Of a DNA stretch of 64,000 nucleotides, positions 9,771 to 17,930 are shown one piece after another. This DNA comes from Owenweeksia hongkongensis DSM 17368 (GTDB lineage: Bacteria > Bacteroidota > Bacteroidia > Flavobacteriales > Schleiferiaceae), in contig NC_016599.1 of the NCBI RefSeq assembly GCF_000236705.1, forward strand, positions 744,001-808,000, written 5' to 3'. A program made the translations under genes and the position numbers. The stretch's first letter is position 1. Each line of letters begins with the position of its first letter. A model generated the notes under the pieces. It saw only the letters and a list, made by a program, of their open reading frames with translations. It was not told the DNA's origin and searched no databases.

Positions 9771-12224
9771 ATGGCGAAAAAGAAAAAGACAAGTACCGAA
9801 ACTAAAAAGAAGACCTCCAACTCTCTGGCTGCTATTCGTGGCTTTTTGAAAAACAAAACCAATCATACCGTTTTTGGAATCGTACTGATTTTTATTGCGG
9901 TGTTCTTGTTTGGAGCCTTCACCTCCTACCTATTCAACTGGCAGGCCGACCAAAGTAATTTGCGCGGTGGCTTTTTTGAGTTGTTAGGAAGGGATGATTA
10001 TAAAGTGAAAAACATTTTAGGTAAACTGGGTGCTGCTATCAGCCATCAGTTTATCTATAACTGGTTTGGTGTTGCGGCTTATCTCACGCCTTGGTTTCTG
10101 CTTTTGGCAGGATTGCGAATTAGCATGCACCTCAAACTTACTTCCCTCACCAAGCACCTTGGCATTATTGTTTTCCTGTTAATCTGGATTCCGGCTGCAA
10201 TTGCATATACTGGCTTACCTTCAGTAATGGCAGGTGGTTCAGGTTATTATAATTTAGAATGGCTGAGTTCATTGGCCGGGCCTTTTGGCACCGGAGCTAT
10301 TTTGGTATTCTCCATGCTTATCTTTTTAGCCGTTCGCTTTAAGTGGACACCTGAGCGCCTCAATGCCTTTATAGCTAGACTTCGCCCTACCCGTGCGGAA
10401 GAAACGGAAGGAGATTCATGGAAAGACAGTACTAAAGCTGAGGCAGTGCCTACTCCAGAATCTGAGCCGGAAATAATTAATGAAGTAAGCTTTGATGAGC
10501 CCGAGGAGAATAAACCTATTGAAGAAACTCCTGAACCAGAAATAGAACACGAGCCCCTAATAATTGATCAAAACGAAACTAAAGAAGAGGAAGAAACTCA
10601 AGAGGAGCTCCATGACACCGAAGATTTAGAAATAGAAAAAGCGGAAGTTGAAGAAGAAGTTTCTGAGTCGGAGCTAAATCGTAAGCTGAAGGAATTTGGC
10701 GAGTATGACCCTAAACTTGATCTATCTAAATTTAAGCTTCCGCCAATCGATTTGCTGCGAGAGTTTAAGCAAAGTGGTGTAAGCATTAATCAGGAAGAGC
10801 TTGAGGAAAACAAAAACAAGATTGTAGAAACCCTCAATAACTATAAAATTGAGATTTCTAAAATTAAGGCGACCATCGGGCCAACGGTTACCCTTTATGA
10901 AATTGTGCCTGCTGCTGGAGTTCGTATTAGTAAGATTAAAAACTTGGAAGACGACATCGCTCTTTCATTAGCTGCTTTAGGGATTCGTATCATTGCTCCT
11001 ATTCCCGGTAAGGGTACCATTGGTATAGAGGTACCAAATACCAACCCGCAGGTGGTGGCCATGCGAAATATGATAAAGAGCGAGAAATTCCAGTCTACCG
11101 ATATGGAACTTCCTATTGCTTTTGGTAAAACCATTAGCAATGAAACGCTGATGGCAGATCTCACCAAAATGCCTCACCTACTTATGGCAGGTGCTACCGG
11201 TCAGGGTAAATCTGTTGGGCTCAACGTGATTCTTACTTCCATACTTTATAAAAAGCACCCATCGCAGGTTAAGTTTATTTTGGTGGATCCTAAAAAGGTA
11301 GAACTTACCCTTTTCAATAAAATTGAGCGCCATTACCTGGCCAAGTTGCCTGATAGTGAAGAAGCCATTATTACAGATACCACCAAGGTTATTCACACAC
11401 TGAATTCACTTTGCATAGAAATGGATAACCGCTATGATCTGCTGAAGGATGCGATGGTACGTAATATTAAAGAGTACAATCACAAATTTGTTCAGCGTAA
11501 GCTAAACCCTGAAAACGGGCATAAATATTTGCCTTATATCGTTTTGGTGATTGATGAGTTTGCCGACCTTATTATGACGGCTGGTAAAGAAGTAGAAACT
11601 CCCATTGCCCGACTGGCACAGCTTGCCCGTGCAATTGGTATTCACTTGATTGTGGCAACCCAAAGGCCTTCGGTAAACGTAATTACGGGTATTATTAAGG
11701 CCAACTTCCCGGCACGTATTGCCTTTAGAGTTACCTCAAAAATTGACTCGCGAACCATTCTTGATGCTGGTGGTGCTGAACAATTGATCGGAAAAGGTGA
11801 TATGTTATATTCATCAGGTTCGGACTTAATACGAATACAGTGTGCCTTTGTAGACACACCTGAAGTGGAGGAAATAACGGATTACATTGGTAATCAAAAG
11901 GCCTACCCCGAAGCTTATCTGCTTCCGGAATACGTAGGCGAAGAAGGTGAAGGTGGAATTCCAGATGCAGGTGACCCTGCTGATCGTGATGCTCTTTTTG
12001 TAGATGCGGCCCGTGTAATTGTAATACATCAGCAAGGAAGCACTTCCTTACTTCAGCGAAAGCTAAAGTTAGGCTACAACAGAGCTGGCCGTATAGTTGA
12101 CCAGTTGGAAGCTGCAGGAATTATTGGACCTTTTGAAGGCAGTAAGGCTCGCCAAGTGCTGATTCCAGATGAGATGTCTTTGGAACAGTTATTGAAAAAT
12201 GAACAGGAAAAATATAATAGCTAA
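9771..12224 (+). CDS. ftsK: DNA translocase FtsK/SpoIIIE family
   Basis: Membrane-anchored ATPase that pumps chromosomal DNA at the division septum and activates dif recombination. Four membrane segments occupy about residues 30-190. A highly acidic linker (about 215-305) follows, shorter than the long proline/glutamine linker of E. coli. The motor domain has Walker A GATGQGKS at 474-481 and Walker B LVIDEFADLI, and a winged-helix gamma domain lies at the C-terminus (LFVDAARVI through GRIVDQLEAAGIIGP). The start is set at ATG 9771 (MAKKKK, 817 aa); a TTG at 9756 would add five residues but fits less well. It heads a run of envelope genes, with a LolA-like protein 7 bp downstream. Confidence 0.95.
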   Translation: MAKKKKTSTETKKKTSNSLAAIRGFLKNKTNHTVFGIVLIFIAVFLFGAFTSYLFNWQADQSNLRGGFFELLGRDDYKVKNILGKLGAAISHQFIYNWFGVAAYLTPWFLLLAGLRISMHLKLTSLTKHLGIIVFLLIWIPAAIAYTGLPSVMAGGSGYYNLEWLSSLAGPFGTGAILVFSMLIFLAVRFKWTPERLNAFIARLRPTRAEETEGDSWKDSTKAEAVPTPESEPEIINEVSFDEPEENKPIEETPEPEIEHEPLIIDQNETKEEEETQEELHDTEDLEIEKAEVEEEVSESELNRKLKEFGEYDPKLDLSKFKLPPIDLLREFKQSGVSINQEELEENKNKIVETLNNYKIEISKIKATIGPTVTLYEIVPAAGVRISKIKNLEDDIALSLAALGIRIIAPIPGKGTIGIEVPNTNPQVVAMRNMIKSEKFQSTDMELPIAFGKTISNETLMADLTKMPHLLMAGATGQGKSVGLNVILTSILYKKHPSQVKFILVDPKKVELTLFNKIERHYLAKLPDSEEAIITDTTKVIHTLNSLCIEMDNRYDLLKDAMVRNIKEYNHKFVQRKLNPENGHKYLPYIVLVIDEFADLIMTAGKEVETPIARLAQLARAIGIHLIVATQRPSVNVITGIIKANFPARIAFRVTSKIDSRTILDAGGAEQLIGKGDMLYSSGSDLIRIQCAFVDTPEVEEITDYIGNQKAYPEAYLLPEYVGEEGEGGIPDAGDPADRDALFVDAARVIVIHQQGSTSLLQRKLKLGYNRAGRIVDQLEAAGIIGPFEGSKARQVLIPDEMSLEQLLKNEQEKYNS

Positions 12225-12231
12225 ACCACAT

Positions 12232-12870
12232 ATGAAAATAGCAAGAATAGCAATCGCCCTATTGATAAGTACTACAGCCGCTTTTGCACAACCTACTAAT
12301 AAGCAAGCTAAGCAGCTACTTGCAGATGCTTCTGCTAAGTTAAAATCGTATAGCACTATATATATCGGCTTTGATTATTCATTTGTGAATGAAAAAGCTG
12401 GAGTTACCCAAAATGAAAAAGGCACTATTGCCATTAAAGGTGATGATTACCATTTCAATTTTATGGGTATTGAGCAGATTCGCAGTGGTTCAAAGCTTTA
12501 TACCATTCTTAAAGAAGACGAAGAAGTACAAATTACTGAATACGTTGAAGGCGAGGATCAAGGCCTTACCCCCTCTTCTATTCTTAATCTTTATCAGGAT
12601 GGATATAGCTACAAAATGGGACTACCTGGAAAAGATGATGGTGTAAAAATTCAAAAGGTGATGCTAAAGCCTATAGCATCAGAAGAGATAAAGGAAATTG
12701 AAATTGGTATTGAAAAGGAAACCAAAAAGGTGGCTTACATTAAACAAACCGGTACAAACGGTACTGTGACCACTTTTAACATCACCACTTTTGAGCCTAA
12801 TAAAAAGCTTCCTGCCAATCACTTCAAATTTGTGAAGAGCGACTACCCTGGCTACTACATAGCTGATTAA
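12232..12870 (+). CDS. LolA-like outer-membrane lipoprotein carrier
   Basis: Periplasmic protein of 212 aa with a signal peptide (MKIARIAIALLISTTAAFAQ) and an all-beta body like LolA/LolB-type carriers, which shuttle lipoproteins to the outer membrane. The start is placed at ATG 12232, not the in-frame ATG 12199 inside ftsK, because the signal peptide begins there. Its stop overlaps the next start by one base (TAATG), indicating translational coupling with the LptF/G-like permease. The order ftsK, LolA-like, LptF/G-like is commonly seen in Bacteroidota genomes. Sequence identity to proteobacterial LolA is low, so the family call rests on size, export signal and context. Confidence 0.75.
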   Translation: MKIARIAIALLISTTAAFAQPTNKQAKQLLADASAKLKSYSTIYIGFDYSFVNEKAGVTQNEKGTIAIKGDDYHFNFMGIEQIRSGSKLYTILKEDEEVQITEYVEGEDQGLTPSSILNLYQDGYSYKMGLPGKDDGVKIQKVMLKPIASEEIKEIEIGIEKETKKVAYIKQTGTNGTVTTFNITTFEPNKKLPANHFKFVKSDYPGYYIAD

Positions 12871-14357
12871 TGAAAATACTCGACCGCTTTGTGCTAAAGG
12901 CTTACGTAAAGCCTTTTATCATCACCTTTTTGGTAATGGTACTCTTCATGCTAATGCAATTTGTATGGAAATACATTGATGACTTAGTAGGACGAGGTGT
13001 GGAGTGGTATTACATCGCTGAACTGTTGTTTTATACTTCAGCTACGGTGGTTCCTATGTCTTTGCCTTTGGCCATTTTACTGTCGTCAATCATGACTTTT
13101 GGTACTTTGGGTGAGCACAATGAAATGGCAGCTCTCAAAGCCTCTGGCAACTCTCTCATTAGAGTAATGCGTCCTGTGATTGGATTTATTCTTTTGGTGG
13201 CAATTGGGGCTTTTTTCTTTTCCAATTATGTGATTCCTGTTGCTAACTTAAAAAGTGAAACACTCCTTAAGAATATTACAAACAAAAAACCTGCACTCAA
13301 TATTCGTGAGGGGGTTTTTTATGGAGGAATTGAAGGCTACTCCATAAAAGTGGGAGAAAAGTTTGGTGAAAACCAAAGCGAGCTGCGCAATGTGTACGTA
13401 TATGACCATAGCAGCAAAATGGGAAACATGAAAGTAATTGTTTCTGAAACCGGTAAAATGGAAATGACAGAGGATGAGATGTTCCTCAACATTGAACTTT
13501 TTGAGGGAAACTCTTACGAAGATATTTACCCAAATAAAGTAGAAGATCGAAACAATTTTCCTTTTGTTAGATCCGAGTTTTCGCGCTCTCTTATGCGCTT
13601 CAACCTTTCCGATTTTCAAAGTGGTGATTTGCGTTCAGGTTCTCGAAAAGATTTTGACATGCTTAATATCATTCAGCTGGAAATCACCACTGATTCACTC
13701 CGTGGGGTGCTGAAATGGCGTAAAGAGGAATTTGAAGAAAGCATGATTGAAAAGTATTCTTTTATAGAAACAGAGTTATCCGATAGTACAAAAGCCGCCT
13801 CTTCCGCTAATATTTCTAATAATAGGAGAAAGGACGAACAAGTTGACCCAGAAATTTTAAAGGATGATATACTAAGCAATATTGCGCCTATCGAAAAATC
13901 CAGAGTAATTCAAAATGCTTTGAGAATTGCCCGCAGCAACAAAGCATATTATGACAATACAAAAACTGAGTACAATTGGCGTCATAAACTAATTGCCCGC
14001 CACCTTTTAGAGTGGCACAAAAAATTCTCAATTTCTTTTTCATGCCTTGTTCTTTTCTTTATTGGCGCGCCATTAGGTGCTATCATTAGAAAAGGAGGAA
14101 TGGGTATGCCTGTTGTGATTTCGGTAATCATATTTCTTATATACCACGTTACCAGCTACTCTTTCGAAAAACTTGGCCGTGAGCTACTTTGGACACCTTT
14201 TAGAGCTATTTGGAGTGCCAACCTTATGCTCTTTCCCATTGGGATTTGGCTTACCTACAAATCAGCTACAGATAGCGCCATATTTAATATTGAGATTTAT
14301 CTGAAGCCTTTTCGAAAAATTTCAAGCATTTTTGCCAAAAGCAAAAAAAAGAGTTAA
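12870..14357 (+). CDS. LptF/LptG family permease (YjgP/YjgQ)
   Basis: Inner-membrane subunit of the lipopolysaccharide exporter LptBFG. The 495-aa protein has three N-terminal membrane segments (starting KAYVKPFIITFLVMVLFMLM), a long periplasmic beta-jellyroll region with charged insert (about 120-380) and three C-terminal segments (FSISFSCLVLFFIGAPLG onward). The motif GAPLGAIIRKGGMGMPVVIS is characteristic of the family. Whether it is LptF or LptG cannot be decided; no second copy or LptB is in this window. It is translationally coupled to the LolA-like gene. Confidence 0.88.
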   Translation: MKILDRFVLKAYVKPFIITFLVMVLFMLMQFVWKYIDDLVGRGVEWYYIAELLFYTSATVVPMSLPLAILLSSIMTFGTLGEHNEMAALKASGNSLIRVMRPVIGFILLVAIGAFFFSNYVIPVANLKSETLLKNITNKKPALNIREGVFYGGIEGYSIKVGEKFGENQSELRNVYVYDHSSKMGNMKVIVSETGKMEMTEDEMFLNIELFEGNSYEDIYPNKVEDRNNFPFVRSEFSRSLMRFNLSDFQSGDLRSGSRKDFDMLNIIQLEITTDSLRGVLKWRKEEFEESMIEKYSFIETELSDSTKAASSANISNNRRKDEQVDPEILKDDILSNIAPIEKSRVIQNALRIARSNKAYYDNTKTEYNWRHKLIARHLLEWHKKFSISFSCLVLFFIGAPLGAIIRKGGMGMPVVISVIIFLIYHVTSYSFEKLGRELLWTPFRAIWSANLMLFPIGIWLTYKSATDSAIFNIEIYLKPFRKISSIFAKSKKKS

Positions 14358-14390
14358 TCGCCCTTGGCATAACCTAATGGATTACATCGC

Positions 14391-15593
14391 TTGAAAGTTT
14401 TAGTGCTGAGTAATAAGGTGCCCTACCCGGCTAATGATGGCAGCAGCATTGCCATGTCAAGCATTATTGATGCTTTGCTAAAAAATAAAGCGGAAGTAAC
14501 TTTGCTCAGCATTAACACCAAAAAGCACTTTAAAAGTGACGAGGCCACTGCTGCTCAACTACCCACTCGGCTTGATTTCCACAAGGTTTATCACAATACT
14601 TCTATCACTCCATGGGGGGCTTTGGCCAATTTGTTTTCAGGCAAGGCCTACCATGTATCTCGTTTTTATTTTTCCGCTTTCGCTAAAAAACTGGTACTGC
14701 TTTTACGGCAAAATTCCTTTGATATAATTCAAATCGAAGGTTTATCCATGGCGGTATATATTGAGCTTATTAGAAAATATTGCCAAGCTAAAATTGTACT
14801 CCGCGCTCACAATGTAGAACACATTATTTGGGATAGACATTTGGAAAACGAGTCCAGTAGCTTACGCTCAAAGTACTTAAAGATTCAAAATAGCAGACTG
14901 GCAAAATTTGAAATTCAGAGCCTAAAATCTGTTGACGCCATAGTTCCCATAACCGAAGAAGACAAGCAACTTTTATTGCCTTGGATTAGTAAGTCAAAAC
15001 CCATCCAAAGCTTGCCATGCGGAATTGATATTGAAGCAAAAGACACATGCTCAAAAGCCTCAACACAAACTGCGGACATCGCTTACCTAGCCAGTTTTGA
15101 CTGGATGCCCAATGTACAGGGTATAGAATGGTTTATGCAAAAAGTATGGCCTCTGGTGCAAGAGCTCAGACCCGATACGACCTTTCACCTAGGAGGTCGC
15201 CATATGCCATCTTCATTTCAAAAATGGGAAAAGCGTGGTGTTTCACTTTTTCAGGATGTTGCCGATATGCGTAAGTTTATTTGTAGCGCTCGCATAGTCA
15301 TAGTTCCACTATTAGCGGGAAGTGGAATGCGCATAAAAGTGATTGAAAACATGGCTTTAGGAAAGTGCCAAGTGAGCACTACTATTGGTGCCGAAGGTGT
15401 AAATATTGAGAATGGAAAAGATATTATTCTAACAGATAGTCCGGAAGATTTTGCTCGAGCCATCAGCAATTTACTTCACGATGACGAACTCCGCACTTTT
15501 GTGGAAACACAAGCTCGGAAAACAATAGAAACGAGTTATAGTAATCGCCAACTTGGCAAGAACTTAATAAAGTTTTACCAAAGCCTGATATGA
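14391..15593 (+). CDS. Glycosyltransferase family 4-type
   Basis: GT-B fold glycosyltransferase, 400 aa, probably acting on a cell-surface glycan. The N-terminal half begins KVLVLSNKVPYPANDGSS, a usual GT4 opening; the C-terminal half carries the nucleotide-sugar binding region PLLAGSGMRIKVIENMALGK, with the E-x7-E type arrangement, and GAEGVNI. The start codon is TTG at 14391, chosen because it gives the normal N-terminal beta strand and no ATG is near. The stop overlaps the following GT2 gene by four bases, so the two probably work on the same glycan. Donor and acceptor are unknown. Confidence 0.82.
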   Translation: MKVLVLSNKVPYPANDGSSIAMSSIIDALLKNKAEVTLLSINTKKHFKSDEATAAQLPTRLDFHKVYHNTSITPWGALANLFSGKAYHVSRFYFSAFAKKLVLLLRQNSFDIIQIEGLSMAVYIELIRKYCQAKIVLRAHNVEHIIWDRHLENESSSLRSKYLKIQNSRLAKFEIQSLKSVDAIVPITEEDKQLLLPWISKSKPIQSLPCGIDIEAKDTCSKASTQTADIAYLASFDWMPNVQGIEWFMQKVWPLVQELRPDTTFHLGGRHMPSSFQKWEKRGVSLFQDVADMRKFICSARIVIVPLLAGSGMRIKVIENMALGKCQVSTTIGAEGVNIENGKDIILTDSPEDFARAISNLLHDDELRTFVETQARKTIETSYSNRQLGKNLIKFYQSLI

Positions 15594-16753
15594 TAGAAGC
15601 CCTGTTTTACATATCCATCCTTGGCATTCTTCATACCTATTTGGTTTACCCTTTAAGTATGCTCATTTTGGGTAAAATGTTTTATCAAAAAAGCTCTACT
15701 CCGAACGAAGACTATCAGCCAACTGTAGAAATTATTTTTGCAGCTTATAATGAAGAAGCTGTGATTCGTGAGAAAATCATTCACAGTTTTACAACCAAAT
15801 ACCCAAACAATAAGCTTTCGGTGAGAATAGGCTCTGATGCCAGTTCAGACCAAACGGACAATATAATTTCTAAGCTTCAAAAAGATTATCCAAACCTACA
15901 CTTCAAGCGCTTTCCCGGACGTACGGGCAAAGCGGGAATCTTGAATCAACTAATAAAGGAGAGTAAGGCCGAACTAATTGTTTTTACTGACGCCAACATT
16001 ATTTTTAATAAAAATACCATCCCTAATTTGGTCGCAGACATGCAAGACCCTAAGGTGGGGATAAGCGGTGGCCGAATAGTTTACAGTTCTTTTGCTAGCA
16101 CCGGTATCAGCCTGCAGGAGAGCACTTACCTAAATCTGGAAAACAAAATTAAAAAAGCTGAATCTGACCTGTTTGGCAAAGCCATGGGTGTAGAAGGTGG
16201 CTGTTACATTATTCGCAAAGAGTTATTTACAGGCATCCCTCCGCTCTTCTTTATGGAGGACTTTTACATAAGTATGGCCACCATGCAAAAAAGATATGAT
16301 GTGCTATTTAACAGCGATGCTACTTGTCATGAAGATGCCAGCGTGTATAGCTCGGAAGAATATAAGCGCAAGGTTCGTATTTCTATTGGTAACTTTCAAA
16401 ACCTTAATGCTTTCAAAAAGCTGATTATAACAAGGTTTTTTCCATTGGGTTATATCTTTCTTTCGCACAAAGTATTACGCTGGTTCACACCGTTTTTTCT
16501 ACTTATTCTTATCCCTACTTCACTATGGCTTTCTTTAAGTTCTACCCTCTATGGAGCTATAGCTGTATTTTATGGGGTTTTTATAGTATTAGGCGCTGTA
16601 GGTATCTTATTTTCGCAAAAGAAATGGATGGGAGTATTAAAATACCCCGGACACTTTATACACATGAATGTGGCCTTACTTAAAGGCTTTTACATATATC
16701 TAAAAGGAGTAAAAAGCAATGCTTGGGAGCCAACAAAACGAAACCAGCAATAA
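15590..16753 (+). CDS. Glycosyltransferase family 2, membrane-bound
   Basis: A 387-aa GT-A enzyme with an N-terminal membrane anchor (FYISILGILHTYLVYPLSML) and the catalytic domain (VEIIFAAYNEEAVI; nucleotide-binding FTDAN; acceptor-side MEDFY). Three hydrophobic segments follow near the C-terminus (from about 290). The architecture is that of processive, membrane-bound GT2 enzymes such as those making exopolysaccharide. It overlaps the upstream GT4 by ATGA and the downstream ribBA start by 35 bp, an unusually long overlap: the ribBA ATG at 16719 lies inside this gene. Confidence 0.82.
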   Translation: MIEALFYISILGILHTYLVYPLSMLILGKMFYQKSSTPNEDYQPTVEIIFAAYNEEAVIREKIIHSFTTKYPNNKLSVRIGSDASSDQTDNIISKLQKDYPNLHFKRFPGRTGKAGILNQLIKESKAELIVFTDANIIFNKNTIPNLVADMQDPKVGISGGRIVYSSFASTGISLQESTYLNLENKIKKAESDLFGKAMGVEGGCYIIRKELFTGIPPLFFMEDFYISMATMQKRYDVLFNSDATCHEDASVYSSEEYKRKVRISIGNFQNLNAFKKLIITRFFPLGYIFLSHKVLRWFTPFFLLILIPTSLWLSLSSTLYGAIAVFYGVFIVLGAVGILFSQKKWMGVLKYPGHFIHMNVALLKGFYIYLKGVKSNAWEPTKRNQQ

Positions 16754-17873
16754 GCTGGACAGCATAGAATCAGCCATAGAAGATATCCGTAATGGAAAGG
16801 TGGTGATAGTGGTGGATGATGAAGATCGCGAAAATGAGGGCGACTTTATAGCCGCTGCCGAAATGGTAACTCCGGAGATGATCAACTTTATGGCCAAGGA
16901 AGGCCGTGGATTGATTTGTGCTCCATTGGTGGAAAGTCGCTGTGAAGAATTGGAGCTTAACCTTATGGTAAGCGAAAACACAGTTCTTCACAATACACAG
17001 TTTACCGTTTCTGTAGATCTTATCGGACACGGTTGTACCACCGGGATTTCAGTTCACGATAGAGCCAAAACCATAAAAGCTTTGGTTGATGAAAGTACCA
17101 AACCTAAAGATTTAGGCAGACCTGGGCATATATTTCCGCTAAGGGCAAAAAGTGGTGGTGTGCTAAGAAGAACAGGACACACCGAAGCTTCGGTAGATTT
17201 AGCCAGACTTGCAGGTTTTAAACCAGCAGGGATTTTAGTAGAAATACTAAATGAAGACGGAACTATGGCTCGTCTTCCGGAGCTTAGAAAGCTGGCCAAA
17301 AAGCTTGACCTTAAGCTTATCAGTATTGAAGATTTGGTGGCTTACCGTATGGATAAAGAATCTCTTATCGAAAAGAAAGAGGAATTTACCATCAACAGTG
17401 AGTATGGTGAGTTTATACTAAAAGCTTACGAGCAGACCACCAATGGACAGATTCATATTGCCCTTACCAAAGGACACTGGACCAAGGATGATACAGTACT
17501 AGTAAGAATGCACTCGGTGAGTGTGGCACACGACATTTTTGAAATTTTAACTTCTGATACTGGTCATCAGCTTGAAACAGCTATGCGCAAAGTAAGCGAG
17601 GAAGGTCGTGGTGCAATTGTGTATATGAATCAGGAAAAGTCTTCAGGAAACCTTTTGCAGCGCTTGCGTGAATATAAGGCTAGTCAAGAAGATGAGAGTC
17701 CATCAGAAACAAAACCGAGTTTTTCAAAAGATGCCCGCGACTTTGGTATCGGAGCTCAAATTCTACACGAGCTTGGCATTAGCAAGGTAAAATTGCTTAC
17801 CAACAATCCTTTAAAGCGTGTGGGAATTACTGGTTACGGACTTACCATAGTTGGTAATGAAACCATGAAATAA
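16719..17873 (+). CDS. ribB: RibBA-like: DHBP synthase with degenerate GTP cyclohydrolase II domain
   Basis: Residues 10-210 are 3,4-dihydroxy-2-butanone-4-phosphate synthase (riboflavin pathway, from ribulose 5-phosphate). It has the metal/substrate loop DDEDRENEGDF at 33-43, GHGCTTGIS at 103-111 and RTGHTEASVDLARLAGF. Residues 225-384 align with GTP cyclohydrolase II, but the three zinc cysteines are replaced: HSEC becomes HSVS (Ser268) and RCDC becomes TSDT (Ser279, Thr281). The QEGRNIGL loop is now QEKSSGNL (305-312). GTP cyclohydrolase activity is therefore unlikely, so a separate ribA should exist elsewhere. Only ATG 16719 gives a full N-terminus, hence the 35-bp overlap with the GT2 gene. 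Confidence 0.88.
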   Translation: MLGSQQNETSNKLDSIESAIEDIRNGKVVIVVDDEDRENEGDFIAAAEMVTPEMINFMAKEGRGLICAPLVESRCEELELNLMVSENTVLHNTQFTVSVDLIGHGCTTGISVHDRAKTIKALVDESTKPKDLGRPGHIFPLRAKSGGVLRRTGHTEASVDLARLAGFKPAGILVEILNEDGTMARLPELRKLAKKLDLKLISIEDLVAYRMDKESLIEKKEEFTINSEYGEFILKAYEQTTNGQIHIALTKGHWTKDDTVLVRMHSVSVAHDIFEILTSDTGHQLETAMRKVSEEGRGAIVYMNQEKSSGNLLQRLREYKASQEDESPSETKPSFSKDARDFGIGAQILHELGISKVKLLTNNPLKRVGITGYGLTIVGNETMK

Positions 17874-17894
17874 TATTCTTTAAAAGAATTTACC

Positions 17895-17930
17895 AAAAGG
17901 GCTTTTTCGAATCTTCGTTAAAGCCCTTTT
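17895..17930. terminator. Bidirectional terminator between ribBA and tamB
   Basis: AAAAGGGCTTT and AAAGCCCTTTT form an 11-bp stem with a 14-nt loop, flanked by T runs on one side and A runs on the other, so it can stop transcripts from both strands. It overlaps the tamB stop codon (17918-17920). Confidence 0.8.

Noticed and set aside
13248-13619. 123-aa minus-strand ORF
   Set aside because: Antisense to the LptF/G-type permease, whose frame is clearly coding.
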